Positions 42,743-52,601 of a DNA stretch of 64,000 bases are shown in pieces (positions within the stretch are counted from its first letter, which is position 1; each line of letters begins with the position of its first letter). The stretch is from Spirosoma sp. KCTC 42546 (GTDB taxonomy: Bacteria; Bacteroidota; Bacteroidia; Cytophagales; Spirosomataceae). The notes beneath the pieces are model-generated. The model made no database searches. It was given only the letters and a program-made list of their open reading frames with translations, and had not been told where the DNA came from. Made by a program: the position numbers and the translations under genes. Location: contig NZ_CP041360.1 in NCBI RefSeq assembly GCF_006965485.1, forward strand, positions 2,418,001 to 2,482,000, read 5' to 3'.

Positions 42743-45694
42743 TTAGAAGTTGAACATCACACGACCATAGTAATAGGCACCGTTAGACCCTTGCTGATTG
42801 TTGGAATACAGATAAAAACCCTGATTCTCTGAGCGGAGTATTTGAGGATATTTATCGAAGATATTACTACCGCCAATAGACACTTTCAAATTACGAGTTA
42901 GATCGTAGCCAAAGCTTAGGTCAAAAATCGCCTGGCCCGAAAACGTCTGGTCATAAAAATTGCCATCGTTATCGGCAGACACAGACCGCTCTGTCACCGT
43001 GCCATAATAGGTGCCCCGGAGCATTGTGTTAAATTTATTGGCGCGAAAAGCAACCGAACCAATCAGCTTTGTTCTTGGGGTTCCCGTTTCAAATTGTCCG
43101 ATTACATCACGGCTAAGGTATTTTCCTACAACCTGATCTTCGGTCAGATTGGCTACATTCAGGTTGAGCGTCTTCCGGTTGAGTACTGTGTTTTTGCTGA
43201 AAATAGCGGCAAGGCTGAATGTGAAGCTTTTGTTGCCTTGTAGATTCATCGTATAATTTCCAACAGCTTCAAGGCCTTTAGAGCGTACATCGGCCCCATT
43301 TACGAAAAATTGAGCCTCCCCATCGCCAATTACTTCACCATAGTTATTGCCTACTTCAGACGCGTTGAAATAACTGGTTCTGAAGATACGGTTGTCTACA
43401 TCAATCTGGTAGGCATCTAACGTTACTTCAAAGCCACGAACCGGCTGATAGGTAAGGCCAAAGCCGTAGGTACGGGATTGTTCCTGTTTTAAGCCTTTAA
43501 TGCCTAACACCCGGGCCGCTGTACTATTGGTAGGGTAAGTAGTTACATCCAGAGGCTGTGGAATGCCGTTCGCATCCGGCACGAACGCAGTAGCCGTGTG
43601 CGTATAGTTTAACTCCTGGAGCGAAGGTGCCCGGAAGCCGCTGGCAATCGAGCCACGGATCGACAGGGTTTTCGAGATCGAATAGCGGGCTGCCAGCTTC
43701 CCAATCGTTACACCCCCAAAGTCAGAGTAATTTTCCAGCCGGAAAGCACCTGCCACTAAAAATTTTCGGGTGAGTTCCAATTCAGCATCTAAATAGGCAC
43801 CCATCGTCGTTCTGAATTCATTTCGTTCATTCTTGGGACCAAAACCGGCAAAGCACTGACAGTTAGACGACAAGGATTTAACAGTGACCTGTTGCCCGGC
43901 AAAGACCGATAATGGATTGCCATTAGCATCAACAATAGGTGTGCTACTGGCATCTTCCAGCGGTTTGCCATCGGGTCCAACAAGAAGACCATCTTTGCCT
44001 ACCGTTAGGACGCCTGCTGTGCCGTAGCTATAGCTTTCTTCCTGACCTTTAATGATTTTATAGTTCTCAATACGCATTTCTGCACCAAAGGCGATATTCA
44101 GGCCGTTCATCACTCCTTTGAAATAGCGGGAGAAGTCAAGATTAGTTGAATTCTGGGTGAACTGGTGGGTTCCCAGATTCATGTTCACGGGCGAATTGGA
44201 ACCCAGAGACGCATTGAACGTATTGACCATGCCAAGCCGCATAGTATTTTTTCCAAACGTATTACTGAAGTCAACTGTGAAATCGCCGATCTTGCTTTTG
44301 ATACCAACTGTATTGGAAATATCAGACGTGTTTGAGGTCATCTGAGGCCTGAACCCATTGGGATAAAGCAGGTAGTTGAAGCGGTCGGTTTGGGCGGGCC
44401 GGCGGAAATAGCAGGAGAAGCCTTCCAGATATTTATACGACATACCGCCAAAACTGTAGAACGAAGTGGTTGGGTTTATCTCAAAACCAGCATTATAAAA
44501 CATGCTGCCCAGCGTAATGGCTGGCATACCAGCGTATACGGCAAAATCGGCCTTTGTTAATCCGCGTGCGCTCATCAGACCATCTTCTGTTTTCAGCGAT
44601 GTCATCAGCGAGGTGTTGCCAGCTACCTGGGCGTTTATCAATTCAGGGTTCGTGATGACCGGATTTCCGTTTTTATCAGTTCGGAGGTTGTTCAGATACG
44701 TATTGTCGAAGAAACCCCAATCATTTACGAACGGACGCAGTGTGGGTCGGCGCTGAGTGATCTGGCCTGAAATATTAATGAACCCTTTATCGGCAATTTT
44801 GAACCCGTAGTTCGCATCAAACTGGTAATTGAATCCATCCGGTTTGCCGTCTTTGGTCAACGCTCCCGCCTGTCCACCCGTATTGGCGTACCCGCCACCC
44901 GTCAGGCTAGCCGTTAATTTATTCGTGCCTTTCTTCAGGATGATGTTCACCACACCTGCTACCGCATCTGAACCGTACTGAGCCGCAGCGCCGTCGCGAA
45001 GAATCTCCACCCGATCAATGGCTGACACAGGAATCGTCATTAAATCAACCGTAGTAGACGGACTGCCCACCGCCGTTTCAGTAATAAGTAGGGCCGATGT
45101 ATGGCGTCGCTTTCCGTTAACCAGAACCAATATCTGGTTGGGAGCCATATTCCGTAACTGCACGGGATCGACGTGTGAGTTAAGATCCCCCCCCTGTGAA
45201 CGGACAGCATTGAAACTGGGCGCCACAAAGGCCAGCATCTGAGCTAAATCAATCTGGGGCAGTGATCCCATTATATCCTTGATCGAAATAACATCTACCG
45301 GCACCGGCGATTCAATGATGGTACGACCGACGTTTCGGGTTCCGGTCACAACCAATTCACTTAACTGAGTGGCATCTTCATCCAGCGAAATCGTGAAATT
45401 GGTTTCATTCCCAACTTGTATCTCCTTCGATTTAAAACCGATGAAGCTGATCACAAGGACATCGGTGGGCGATGCTTCCAGTGAAAATAGTCCCTGATTA
45501 TCGGTGACCGCCCCTTTTCGACTATTGCCTTTTACCAGCACATTGACACCCTGTAATAATTCAGAAGTGCCTGTCTGTACCTTACCCGTAATTTTCCTGG
45601 CCTGAGCCAATGCGTCCGTTGGAAGCGCAATGGCCAATACAAACAAGGTGACTAGTACTGGTAGTACGTCATGTTTACGTAATTTTCTTTGCAT
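42743..45694 (-). CDS. TonB-dependent receptor, SusC-like, 983 residues
   Basis: After a signal peptide (about 1-32, ending ALA before QARKITG) come a carboxypeptidase-regulatory-like domain (about 35-115), a plug domain (about 125-260, with VNGKRRHTSALL and GSDAVAGVVNIILKKG), and a large barrel ending FYLYSNNQQGSNGAYYYGRVMFNF-like strands with a terminal Phe. It should be an outer-membrane transporter. A CQC motif (SSNCQCFAG) in an outer loop could form a disulfide. The partner lipoprotein at 42219 follows; the substrate is unknown. Confidence 0.9.
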   Translation of the reverse strand: MQRKLRKHDVLPVLVTLFVLAIALPTDALAQARKITGKVQTGTSELLQGVNVLVKGNSRKGAVTDNQGLFSLEASPTDVLVISFIGFKSKEIQVGNETNFTISLDEDATQLSELVVTGTRNVGRTIIESPVPVDVISIKDIMGSLPQIDLAQMLAFVAPSFNAVRSQGGDLNSHVDPVQLRNMAPNQILVLVNGKRRHTSALLITETAVGSPSTTVDLMTIPVSAIDRVEILRDGAAAQYGSDAVAGVVNIILKKGTNKLTASLTGGGYANTGGQAGALTKDGKPDGFNYQFDANYGFKIADKGFINISGQITQRRPTLRPFVNDWGFFDNTYLNNLRTDKNGNPVITNPELINAQVAGNTSLMTSLKTEDGLMSARGLTKADFAVYAGMPAITLGSMFYNAGFEINPTTSFYSFGGMSYKYLEGFSCYFRRPAQTDRFNYLLYPNGFRPQMTSNTSDISNTVGIKSKIGDFTVDFSNTFGKNTMRLGMVNTFNASLGSNSPVNMNLGTHQFTQNSTNLDFSRYFKGVMNGLNIAFGAEMRIENYKIIKGQEESYSYGTAGVLTVGKDGLLVGPDGKPLEDASSTPIVDANGNPLSVFAGQQVTVKSLSSNCQCFAGFGPKNERNEFRTTMGAYLDAELELTRKFLVAGAFRLENYSDFGGVTIGKLAARYSISKTLSIRGSIASGFRAPSLQELNYTHTATAFVPDANGIPQPLDVTTYPTNSTAARVLGIKGLKQEQSRTYGFGLTYQPVRGFEVTLDAYQIDVDNRIFRTSYFNASEVGNNYGEVIGDGEAQFFVNGADVRSKGLEAVGNYTMNLQGNKSFTFSLAAIFSKNTVLNRKTLNLNVANLTEDQVVGKYLSRDVIGQFETGTPRTKLIGSVAFRANKFNTMLRGTYYGTVTERSVSADNDGNFYDQTFSGQAIFDLSFGYDLTRNLKVSIGGSNIFDKYPQILRSENQGFYLYSNNQQGSNGAYYYGRVMFNF

Positions 45695-46426
45695 GTTGAT
45701 TGGGGGAGTTATAGTAGAGAGATTAGTTTATAGATTGGTAATCAGGTAAATATGGAAAAGGGGGTGCTTTTAATCGTTGGTAGGATTGCAGCCATACAGC
45801 TATAGAAGTAGCGTACAGCATAGGTAGATGCTGGAAAACTACCTTTCCGAATACAGTAAATTTTTTTGGTTAAATGGTTCAGTGCTGGCTCCCTGGCTGA
45901 GGCCTTTCTGTATGATGTTGACGCCCGTTTGGAGCGTAGTGTCGGCCCACTACCGTACGTGTTCCAAACTTGTTTTTTGAGGAATAAATGGGAGAAGTAT
46001 ACAACATAATACCTGGCGTAAAACGTCCTCTTACGGAATTTGTGCTGCTAGTTTCATACTGGTTCATGGCGTAAATGAGATTGATGTTGGATATATATGA
46101 ATACAGATAAATTTGGGCAATAGCTTAGCTAAAGCCGGTCCTCGGCCTTTGAGTAATTACCCCGTGTATTTGCTTGTAATTGCGTTGCATCCGAGCCCAA
46201 CTATCGGAACTTGCGGCTTGCAATCTTTCTGAATAGATGAACTCTACTACTTATATTTGACACTAAGAATAGAGAGTATTATTTGTTGTACTTTGTTGAA
46301 ATAACATATTTAAATAATGAAAAACAAATTATAAGTAAAATATTATACTGATATATTTGAAAAATTCAATATATTAAAGACTATATTCTATTCTCTATAA
46401 TATACTCCAATGAGATACGACAAATA

Positions 46427-46485
46427 AAGGCCTTGTTGAGTAATTACATCAAATTGATTTTGATGTAATTACTCAACAAGGCCTT
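46427..46485. repeat. 27-bp perfect hairpin
   Basis: The arms 46427-46453 and 46459-46485 are exact complements with a 5-base loop, including AAGGCCTTGTTGAGTAATTA. On the minus strand it is followed by TATTTG. It may stop transcription leaving nagA before it enters the receptor promoter region. Confidence 0.85.
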
Positions 46486-46563
46486 GCAGGGAAATGCGCC
46501 GTGGATTTACGCCTTTCAGAATAGATTTTCTTGAGTTGGGTGGTTAGCTTTTGGGATTCCCCC

Positions 46564-46597
46564 GACTCAATCAGACCCTCAAATCTCTGATTGAGTC
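46564..46597 (-). terminator. 12-bp perfect hairpin just past nagA
   Basis: GACTCAATCAGA (46564-46575) pairs with TCTGATTGAGTC (46586-46597) across a 10-base loop, starting six bases beyond the nagA stop. There is no T-run, so a terminator or mRNA 3'-end-protecting role is inferred from position. Confidence 0.55.
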
Positions 46598-46602
46598 AAC
46601 CG

Positions 46603-47781
46603 TTAGGCTAGCTGTTTGCCTGATGCCCAGACGCCTTTGGTATGTAGTGTTTTATCTGCTCGAACCAGATTGGCCAGATAACCCGGCTGGATTTTTCCTA
46701 ATAAGTCACCCAATCCAATAATCTCCGCCGGAATAGTGGATGCCATCCGTAAGGCGTTTGTTAGGGGAATACCCGCCTGCTCAACTGCAATCCGAACGCA
46801 ATCAATTAGGGTGATTGCCGAACCCGCCAGATTTCCCTCATTATTAACATAACGTCCCGGCCTGGATGGGTCCGGCCCGTTAGGGTCCGGCTCAAAATGG
46901 ACAACAAACTGCCCTAACTCGAACGTTGGACGAGGTGGATTAGCGAACAACGCGTCTGAAATAAGGAAGAGCCGCTCCCCCAGTAGCCGATAGGCAATGC
47001 GGATGGTGGTTGGATTGCAATGGTAGCTATCGGCTATGATGCTGGCCCGAACTGTTGGATGATCAAAAACAGCACCCACCACACCCGGTTCACGGCTTTC
47101 GTACCCACGCATCGCATTATAAAGATGAGTTGCTAATGGCATACCATCATTGAAAGCCGCTGTGGCCTGTTGATACGTAGCATTACTGTGGCCAAGTGAC
47201 AATAGCGTACTAGGGTGTTTGAGTTTCTTTAGCGTTTGGAATTGCTCAGGCGTCAGAATTTCAGGCGCTAGTGTCAGAATCCGAATCACGTCGGCGTTGG
47301 TACTGAATAAGGCTTCCAGTTCACCTTCGGCGGGCGTTCGGACGTAGGCCATGCTGTGTGCTCCACGCTTGATAGGATTGAAATAAGGGCCTTCGATATG
47401 AATACCTGGAACGCCGAATGGGTTTTCGCTGCGTACAACCTGCACAGCCGCCATCGACTCCTGCATAATAGCCAGCGATGTCGAATGAATGGTAGGCAGT
47501 AAGGTGGTGGTGCCATTGCGCGCATGCGAGTCGTAAATATGCCGAACTGTGTCGGGCGTTGGCTGGTCGTTCAGAAATAGATTCGACCCGCCGTACAACT
47601 GCAAATCCACAAAGCCCGGAAGGAGGTAATCACCGTTGAGGTCAATAATCGTTGTTCCATTGGGCACAGATGTTGTTTCTGCTGTCGATATTTCCTGAAT
47701 GCGACCGTTATCAGTACGTACCGACCCGTTCGAAAGCCATTCATCGCCGGTAAAAACGGTGGCGTTAATAAACTGATTCAT
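46603..47781 (-). CDS. nagA: N-acetylglucosamine-6-phosphate deacetylase NagA
   Basis: The 392-residue amidohydrolase has the beginning strand DLNGDYLLPGFVDLQLYGG, HIEGPYFNPIKRGAHS, LSLGHSNAT, ATHLYNAMRG and a late LIADSYHC/LISDALFA pair, the metal and substrate sites of NagA. It removes the acetyl group from GlcNAc-6-phosphate in amino-sugar use and wall recycling. No nagB is adjacent. The upstream gap holds an inverted repeat shared with divergent aroA. Confidence 0.92.
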   Translation of the reverse strand: MNQFINATVFTGDEWLSNGSVRTDNGRIQEISTAETTSVPNGTTIIDLNGDYLLPGFVDLQLYGGSNLFLNDQPTPDTVRHIYDSHARNGTTTLLPTIHSTSLAIMQESMAAVQVVRSENPFGVPGIHIEGPYFNPIKRGAHSMAYVRTPAEGELEALFSTNADVIRILTLAPEILTPEQFQTLKKLKHPSTLLSLGHSNATYQQATAAFNDGMPLATHLYNAMRGYESREPGVVGAVFDHPTVRASIIADSYHCNPTTIRIAYRLLGERLFLISDALFANPPRPTFELGQFVVHFEPDPNGPDPSRPGRYVNNEGNLAGSAITLIDCVRIAVEQAGIPLTNALRMASTIPAEIIGLGDLLGKIQPGYLANLVRADKTLHTKGVWASGKQLA

Positions 47782-47879
47782 ACGAAAAAAAGCGTTTTCA
47801 TGCGGGCTAACCAGCCAATGATGACCGGAATCTAGCAGTAATTTCGTTTTTTTGCGAACTATTTCTTTTAAGGATTTTT

Positions 47880-47960
47880 GGTTTTTGGTATTCGGTTTAC
47901 GGTAGGCTGGCGCGTTAACAATTCATGCGTAAGCCTTTCGTAAACCGAATACCAAAAACC
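47880..47960. repeat. 22-bp perfect inverted repeat, GTTTACGGTATTC family
   Basis: Bases 47880-47901 and 47939-47960 are exact complements (GGTATTCGGTTTACG core); a further AGGCT/AAGCC adds to the stem. The loop contains GGCTGGCGCG and ATGCGTAAGCC. It lies between divergent nagA and aroA. Confidence 0.85.
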
Positions 47961-47985
47961 CAGACTCCTCTAATCTGTTTATCTC

Positions 47986-49257
47986 TTGAACGCTGTTCGT
48001 TTATCTCCTCCCGCTACGCTGACGAAGCCTGGTATTATCCAGGCCACGATTCCCCTCGCTTCGTCGAAAAGTGAAAGCAACCGTGCCCTTATTATCGACG
48101 CCCTGACCGGCTTTCAATGTGACCTGAAAAATCTATCGACCGCCCGTGATACACAGACGATGATCCGGTTGCTAAAGTCAGAAGACCAGATCGCCGATGT
48201 GCTGGATGCGGGAACGACAATGCGTTTTCTGACGGCCTATTTCGCCGTAACGGGTCAGCAAAAAACAATGACAGGCACCCCTCGAATGTGTGAACGTCCC
48301 ATCGGCATACTGGTTGATGCGCTACGATCGCTCGGTGCTGATATTACGTATCTTAACAAAGAAGGGTACCCACCCCTACAGCTTAACGGCTTCACTGCGG
48401 GAAGCTCGAACCGGATCAGTATTCGGGGCGATGTGAGCAGTCAATATATTTCTGCCCTGGTGATGATTGCTCCGTTGTTGCCGAATGGGTTGACACTGGA
48501 GCTAACAGGTGCCATTGGGTCAAGACCTTATATCGAAATGACGCTGGAACAAATGGCTTATTTTGGGGCTGATGTTCAGGCGGATTGGGAGACAAAGACG
48601 ATCACTATTGCGCCAAAACCCTATACGCCCAAACCGTATGCCATTGAATCCGATTGGTCGGGGGCGAGTTACTGGTATAGCGTAGCCGCATTAGCTAAAG
48701 ACGAAACGGCCGAAATTACGCTACTGGGGCTGAAAGCCAAATCGTTGCAGGGCGATAGTGCGATAGTCGATATTATGCGTTCCTTAGGCGTCGCGAGTAC
48801 CTTTACCGAATCCGGTGTTCGGTTAACCAAGGGTAAGGTTAGTGAATCCTTAGCCTGGGACTTCACCGACTGCCCTGATCTGGCCCAGACGGTTGCTGTG
48901 TGTGCCGCAGTAAAAGGTGTAATCTTACGGCTTACAGGAGTCGAGAGTCTGAAAATTAAGGAAACCGACCGAATCGCTGCGCTACAGGCGGAGTTGCAGA
49001 AAATTGGGGCTGAATTAGTGGAGATTGAGCCAAACCACCTCTACGAAGTTCGTCAATTGCCAACGAGTCATTCACTGCCTGCTACCATCAAAACCTACGA
49101 TGATCACCGGATGGCCATGGCGTTTGCACCCGTAGCGATGCGTGAGGAAATAATTATTGAAGAGCCAAGAGTTGTGGATAAATCGTACCCAAGTTTCTGG
49201 GGGGATATGGCACGAGTGGCCACGGTTAATTTTATACAGGAAGAAGCTATTCGTTAA
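47986..49257 (+). CDS. aroA: 3-phosphoshikimate 1-carboxyvinyltransferase (EPSP synthase)
   Basis: The 423-residue product has SSKSESNRALII near 27-38, DAGTTMRFLTAYF (phosphoenolpyruvate loop), SSQYISALVMIAPLL, a central DWSGASYWY, KETDRIAAL and YDDHRMAMAFAP, all expected for AroA. It joins shikimate-3-phosphate and phosphoenolpyruvate in aromatic amino-acid synthesis. Its catalytic Lys, Arg, Asp and Glu motifs appear intact. Confidence 0.94.
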   Translation: MNAVRLSPPATLTKPGIIQATIPLASSKSESNRALIIDALTGFQCDLKNLSTARDTQTMIRLLKSEDQIADVLDAGTTMRFLTAYFAVTGQQKTMTGTPRMCERPIGILVDALRSLGADITYLNKEGYPPLQLNGFTAGSSNRISIRGDVSSQYISALVMIAPLLPNGLTLELTGAIGSRPYIEMTLEQMAYFGADVQADWETKTITIAPKPYTPKPYAIESDWSGASYWYSVAALAKDETAEITLLGLKAKSLQGDSAIVDIMRSLGVASTFTESGVRLTKGKVSESLAWDFTDCPDLAQTVAVCAAVKGVILRLTGVESLKIKETDRIAALQAELQKIGAELVEIEPNHLYEVRQLPTSHSLPATIKTYDDHRMAMAFAPVAMREEIIIEEPRVVDKSYPSFWGDMARVATVNFIQEEAIR

Positions 49258-49275
49258 AATGGGGGTGCACGTGAT

Positions 49276-49374
49276 GTCGGTTTTTAGAAACCGACGTCGC
49301 AAGGTTTCTTAAAACCTATACATACTAATTAGAGGTTTTAAGAAACCTCACTAGGTCAGGTTTAAGAACCTGAC
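49276..49374. repeat. Cluster of four short palindromes, GGTTT-CTTA-AAACC family
   Basis: Palindromes lie at 49276-49295 (GTCGGTTT/AAACCGAC), 49302-49317, 49332-49349 (GAGGTTTTAAGAAACCTC) and 49355-49374 (GTCAGGTT/AACCTGAC). This is the same family as at 19394-19471 and shares an ACATACT spacer. It fills the gap between aroA and the PhyH gene. Confidence 0.85.
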
Positions 49375-49422
49375 CTCACAGCAAGATGCGAAAACCTTGA
49401 ACCTGAAACAATAGAACTAAAA

Positions 49423-50226
49423 ATGACACGCCGGGAGCAATTTGAACAGCAAGGCTATCTTATCGTCCGCAACGTTTTTACACCAGACGAAGTGACTCAA
49501 TTGCGGCAATCGGCCTACGACTATCGCAATCAGCAGCAGAAACTTGGTTTGGTGGCGAAAGTAAAACAGGCGGCTTCCGTAAAAGGCGATTTACTCAGTA
49601 AAGAGAAGCTGGGCTGGGTAATTTACGATCCGCGTATTGTTGCCATTGCCACTGAATTATTGGGCGATACGCCCGTTTACTTCTCGGATAGCACTTACCA
49701 AATTGGTACTGGCACCCGAGGGTTTCACCGCGATAATATCGACCGTTACCAGTTCGGCCAGGGTGCCGATTGGGATGGACATTATCCATTAATCCGTTTT
49801 GGTATCTATCTTCAGAACCACGATACCTACAGTGGAGGTATCCGATTTAAAAGGGGAAGCCACGAGGCCGCCGACGGTGCCGACGTATTTGCGGACACCC
49901 GTGCGGGCGACATTGTGGCCTGGAATATGCGGACGCTCCACAGCGGCAATGCCCGTCGGATGAAAGTGCTGAATAACCTACCACTGCACGTTGGTCTGGA
50001 AAATCGTCTGCCCGATTTCCTGTTCCGCGAACAGCAGGGCGAACGTGTCTCCCTATTTTTTAGCTACGGTCTGGAAGGCAAACACCTGGATCGTTATCTG
50101 GAGCAGCATATTCAGAAACGGGCTGATATGCAGGAAAACGTACGCTTGTCTGTCTATTCTCCCGAAACGCTCAAAAAAGCTGAGCAGAATAAGGTGAAAG
50201 TGCTGGACGTGAAAAAGCTGGTGTAG
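49423..50226 (+). CDS. Phytanoyl-CoA dioxygenase (PhyH) family protein
   Basis: The 267-residue protein begins FEQQGYLIVRNVFTPDEV, the usual PhyH start. It has the iron-binding HxD pair in GFHRDN and a later His in TLHSGNARR, with a distal Arg for 2-oxoglutarate. It is a cytoplasmic Fe(II)/2-oxoglutarate-dependent oxygenase with unknown substrate. It has no functionally linked neighbours. Confidence 0.82.
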   Translation: MTRREQFEQQGYLIVRNVFTPDEVTQLRQSAYDYRNQQQKLGLVAKVKQAASVKGDLLSKEKLGWVIYDPRIVAIATELLGDTPVYFSDSTYQIGTGTRGFHRDNIDRYQFGQGADWDGHYPLIRFGIYLQNHDTYSGGIRFKRGSHEAADGADVFADTRAGDIVAWNMRTLHSGNARRMKVLNNLPLHVGLENRLPDFLFREQQGERVSLFFSYGLEGKHLDRYLEQHIQKRADMQENVRLSVYSPETLKKAEQNKVKVLDVKKLV

Positions 50227-50239
50227 GTTGGCTAGTGGA

Positions 50240-50623
50240 TCAGACAATTGGAATTTTCTCTTCATAATGCCCGCCTATACCTACGTAAATAACCCGTTTA
50301 TTGTTACCGGTCAGGATAGCATCGTAGAAGCGAATACCTGATTGAGCAATTTCATTCATAAATTGTGGGTAATCTGTTTTGCCTTCCTGATTGCCCCGAA
50401 TTGCCTGAATTGTTCCTGCCTGGTCGAAGCGGGTTGCAATGGCTCTGGGTTCCATTATAGTTGGATGAAGTAAGGTCTCACCATCGGCTGATCGGTAGAT
50501 CATGTTGCCGGATGATACCTCAACAGTGTACGATTGTACACCAGCATCAACGAGTTTCTGGGCTAAATCCGGGTAATTTTGGGCGGTGGCGTAGGCTGCT
50601 CTAAGTGATTCTTCGCTTAACAT
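50240..50623 (-). CDS. DUF1398 family protein
   Basis: The 127-residue cytoplasmic protein matches my memory of DUF1398: TVEVSSGNMIYRSADGE, a central IRGNQEGKTDYPQFMNEIAQSGI, and a C-terminal YDAILTGNNKRVIYVG. Members are small enzymes or sensors of unknown activity. It converges with the PhyH gene and is downstream of the AraC gene at 50701 on the same strand, separated by 77 bases. Confidence 0.72.
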   Translation of the reverse strand: MLSEESLRAAYATAQNYPDLAQKLVDAGVQSYTVEVSSGNMIYRSADGETLLHPTIMEPRAIATRFDQAGTIQAIRGNQEGKTDYPQFMNEIAQSGIRFYDAILTGNNKRVIYVGIGGHYEEKIPIV

Positions 50624-50700
50624 CTTCTCTTTGTTTTGTTCATCACAAAGGTCCGATTTGAGTTTGTGGCACGATTGTAAAAAATCGTTTTTTACTCCTG

Positions 50701-51474
50701 TTACAAGTCGGGAGAAGCTCGTAGAAATTCAGTCGGAGTTAAGCCTGTGAAGGTTTTGAAGTCCTTAATAAAGTGGGCCTGATCAAAATAGCCAGATTCT
50801 AAGCTGATGCCGGTCAGGCTCCTGGTTGTCGAAAAAGCGGCAATAGCCTGTTTCATTCGGACAATGGAGGCAAACCGTTTCGGAGAAGTGCCAACTAGTT
50901 GACGAAAGCGCTTTTCAAGTGGGCTTTGGCTAATGCATAATTTATCCGCCAATGAAGTCATTCGGATCGTTCCGTTTGACTGATAGATGTGCTCTAGCGC
51001 CAGTGATACAAGTGGATCGACTTTGGGCTTCTGGAGTCTGGAGAGGAGAAAGTGCTCGACAAGTTGAATCCGTTCCTGATCAGTTGTTGCGGCTGCTAAC
51101 TGGTCTTCGAACAAATCAATATGGGAACGAAGGGCAAAATTGTCCAGTGCCAGACTAGCGTTACCTAGTTCGTGCAAGGGTACATCAAAATACGATGCAG
51201 CGCCTGTTTCCGTGAATACAACGAGTAGTGAACTAGTAGCTGGTGAGTTTTTAAACAGACGAAATCCAGTTTGAATACCTGTAATCCCAGATGTGGTTAA
51301 GGGCACTTCGGTCGTGTTGTCCACATACGCTAATCGTCCCCGATATTGAAATCCCATCACTACTGACGTGTCAGGTAGCACTTTATACGTCTGCTCATCG
51401 CTCACGTCCGAAACGATGAACCGCTTAATGTAAGGCCTTAACTGTTTACCAGGTAGATACTGTTGAAATGTCAT
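50701..51474 (-). CDS. AraC-family transcriptional regulator
   Basis: The 257-residue product has an N-terminal cupin-like sensing half (about 1-130) and a C-terminal pair of helix-turn-helix motifs (RMTSLADKLCISQSPLEKRF, then GISLESGYFDQAHFIKDFK and the family phrase TGLTPTEFL). Its start codon overlaps the stop of the upstream outer-membrane gene by four bases, so the two are co-transcribed. Confidence 0.87.
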   Translation of the reverse strand: MTFQQYLPGKQLRPYIKRFIVSDVSDEQTYKVLPDTSVVMGFQYRGRLAYVDNTTEVPLTTSGITGIQTGFRLFKNSPATSSLLVVFTETGAASYFDVPLHELGNASLALDNFALRSHIDLFEDQLAAATTDQERIQLVEHFLLSRLQKPKVDPLVSLALEHIYQSNGTIRMTSLADKLCISQSPLEKRFRQLVGTSPKRFASIVRMKQAIAAFSTTRSLTGISLESGYFDQAHFIKDFKTFTGLTPTEFLRASPDL

Positions 51475-52370
51475 GGCTTTTTTACTTCCTGCTGTCGCCC
51501 ATAGATATAGCGTAGAGCAATGCCAAAGCCCCAGCCTGTTCCATTTGCTGTGATAGACGATTGTGTGTGGGCAGTGCTGTTGACCGTGTAGGCCAGATCG
51601 GAGCGTATGGCCTCGCCGAGTCCCCAGTATTTACGCGCATAAACGCCTAGTTCTAACGACGAGGACAAACGGGCAGAATAATCAATTCCAAGCTCCGCAA
51701 CCCCCGATATAGTTTTGGTTGTGGTGGTATTGTTCAGGTGGAGTGTATCAGCTGTTCGAGGTCTGGTATTGGTATAGTTGTAGCCAATTAACCGGAAATC
51801 ATCTGCGTTTGCACTACCATTTGGCACAAGCCAAGCGCCTGCCGAGACCCAGAAGCCCGTTCCGTTTTTAGCACGGCTTGCGGAGCCAATACGTCGTTTT
51901 ACACGTAAAGGTATACCATAGCCGCTATTCTGATAATTGTAAACAAGGGGTCTCGATCCGTTTGCAATCGTGATATTCAGGTGAACAGGCGCAGCGATAT
52001 AGCCTGTTTCAACTGCCCAGACATTATGGTAGGTATAGCCGAGTAAGGCACTCCAGGTTGTTTTTGTCGATGACGGGTTACTCACCAGTCCATTGAGTGA
52101 ATTTGTTAGCACACTACCATCATTACGAAATCCACCTTCAAGACTCACATACCAGGTTTGTACCTCTTTGAGCTGATAGGTTTGCAGGTAATCGGATTTG
52201 CGCTCCCTCGCAGACCGACGCTCCATGGGGCGCTGATCTGGGTCTTCTGTGAGTACCCGTTGGCGAACAACAGGTGGGGGGGCATAATAATTAGTATCAA
52301 TCACGATTTCCTGAGCCATTGCTGATACACATAGGCTAAAAAAAAGAGAAAAAAGTGAGATGTGTTTCAT
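51471..52370 (-). CDS. Outer-membrane beta-barrel protein, unknown role
   Basis: The ATG at 52370 places a signal peptide at the start (MKHISLFSLFFSLCVSAMAQ). The 299-residue product then has alternating aromatic and small residues and ends with a barrel-like strand (GWGFGIALRYIYGRQQ). It is predicted to be an outer-membrane barrel. The overlap with the AraC gene suggests joint regulation. Function is not recognised. Confidence 0.72.
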   Translation of the reverse strand: MKHISLFSLFFSLCVSAMAQEIVIDTNYYAPPPVVRQRVLTEDPDQRPMERRSARERKSDYLQTYQLKEVQTWYVSLEGGFRNDGSVLTNSLNGLVSNPSSTKTTWSALLGYTYHNVWAVETGYIAAPVHLNITIANGSRPLVYNYQNSGYGIPLRVKRRIGSASRAKNGTGFWVSAGAWLVPNGSANADDFRLIGYNYTNTRPRTADTLHLNNTTTTKTISGVAELGIDYSARLSSSLELGVYARKYWGLGEAIRSDLAYTVNSTAHTQSSITANGTGWGFGIALRYIYGRQQEVKKP

Positions 52371-52601
52371 GGTAAACGATTGATATGCAAGGATAAGCAA
52401 ACAGTACGGTTAAGACTATACCAATTACGCAGATTTTTTCGTTTGCGTTGCTGCCCGCCAGAAAGTTCTGACAGAGTTGAGTAACTGGTAGCCAGCTTAC
52501 CCCACTTTTTCGTAATTGGTCATTCGATTTGCGTAGTTCGTCAGCAACCACCCGGCTGATTCGCCAGACCTTTGTTACGTACTAATTGACGAACAGATCT
52601 C

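Larger units (their letters stand above)
45695..46602. other. 908-bp intergenic region, AT-rich, no supported gene
   Basis: This long gap separates the TonB receptor gene from nagA, both on the minus strand. Bases about 46230-46420 are extremely AT-rich. A 62-codon minus-strand frame at 45879-46067 has no signal peptide, family likeness or ribosome-binding site and is not called. Two strong hairpins (46427-46485 and 46564-46597) lie just past nagA. The receptor promoter must be here, but no exact TAnnTTTG box was found. Confidence 0.5.

Noticed and set aside
45879..46067. 62-codon minus-strand frame upstream of the TonB receptor
   Set aside because: There is no signal peptide, family likeness, ribosome-binding site or supporting context; chance is likely in a 900-base gap.
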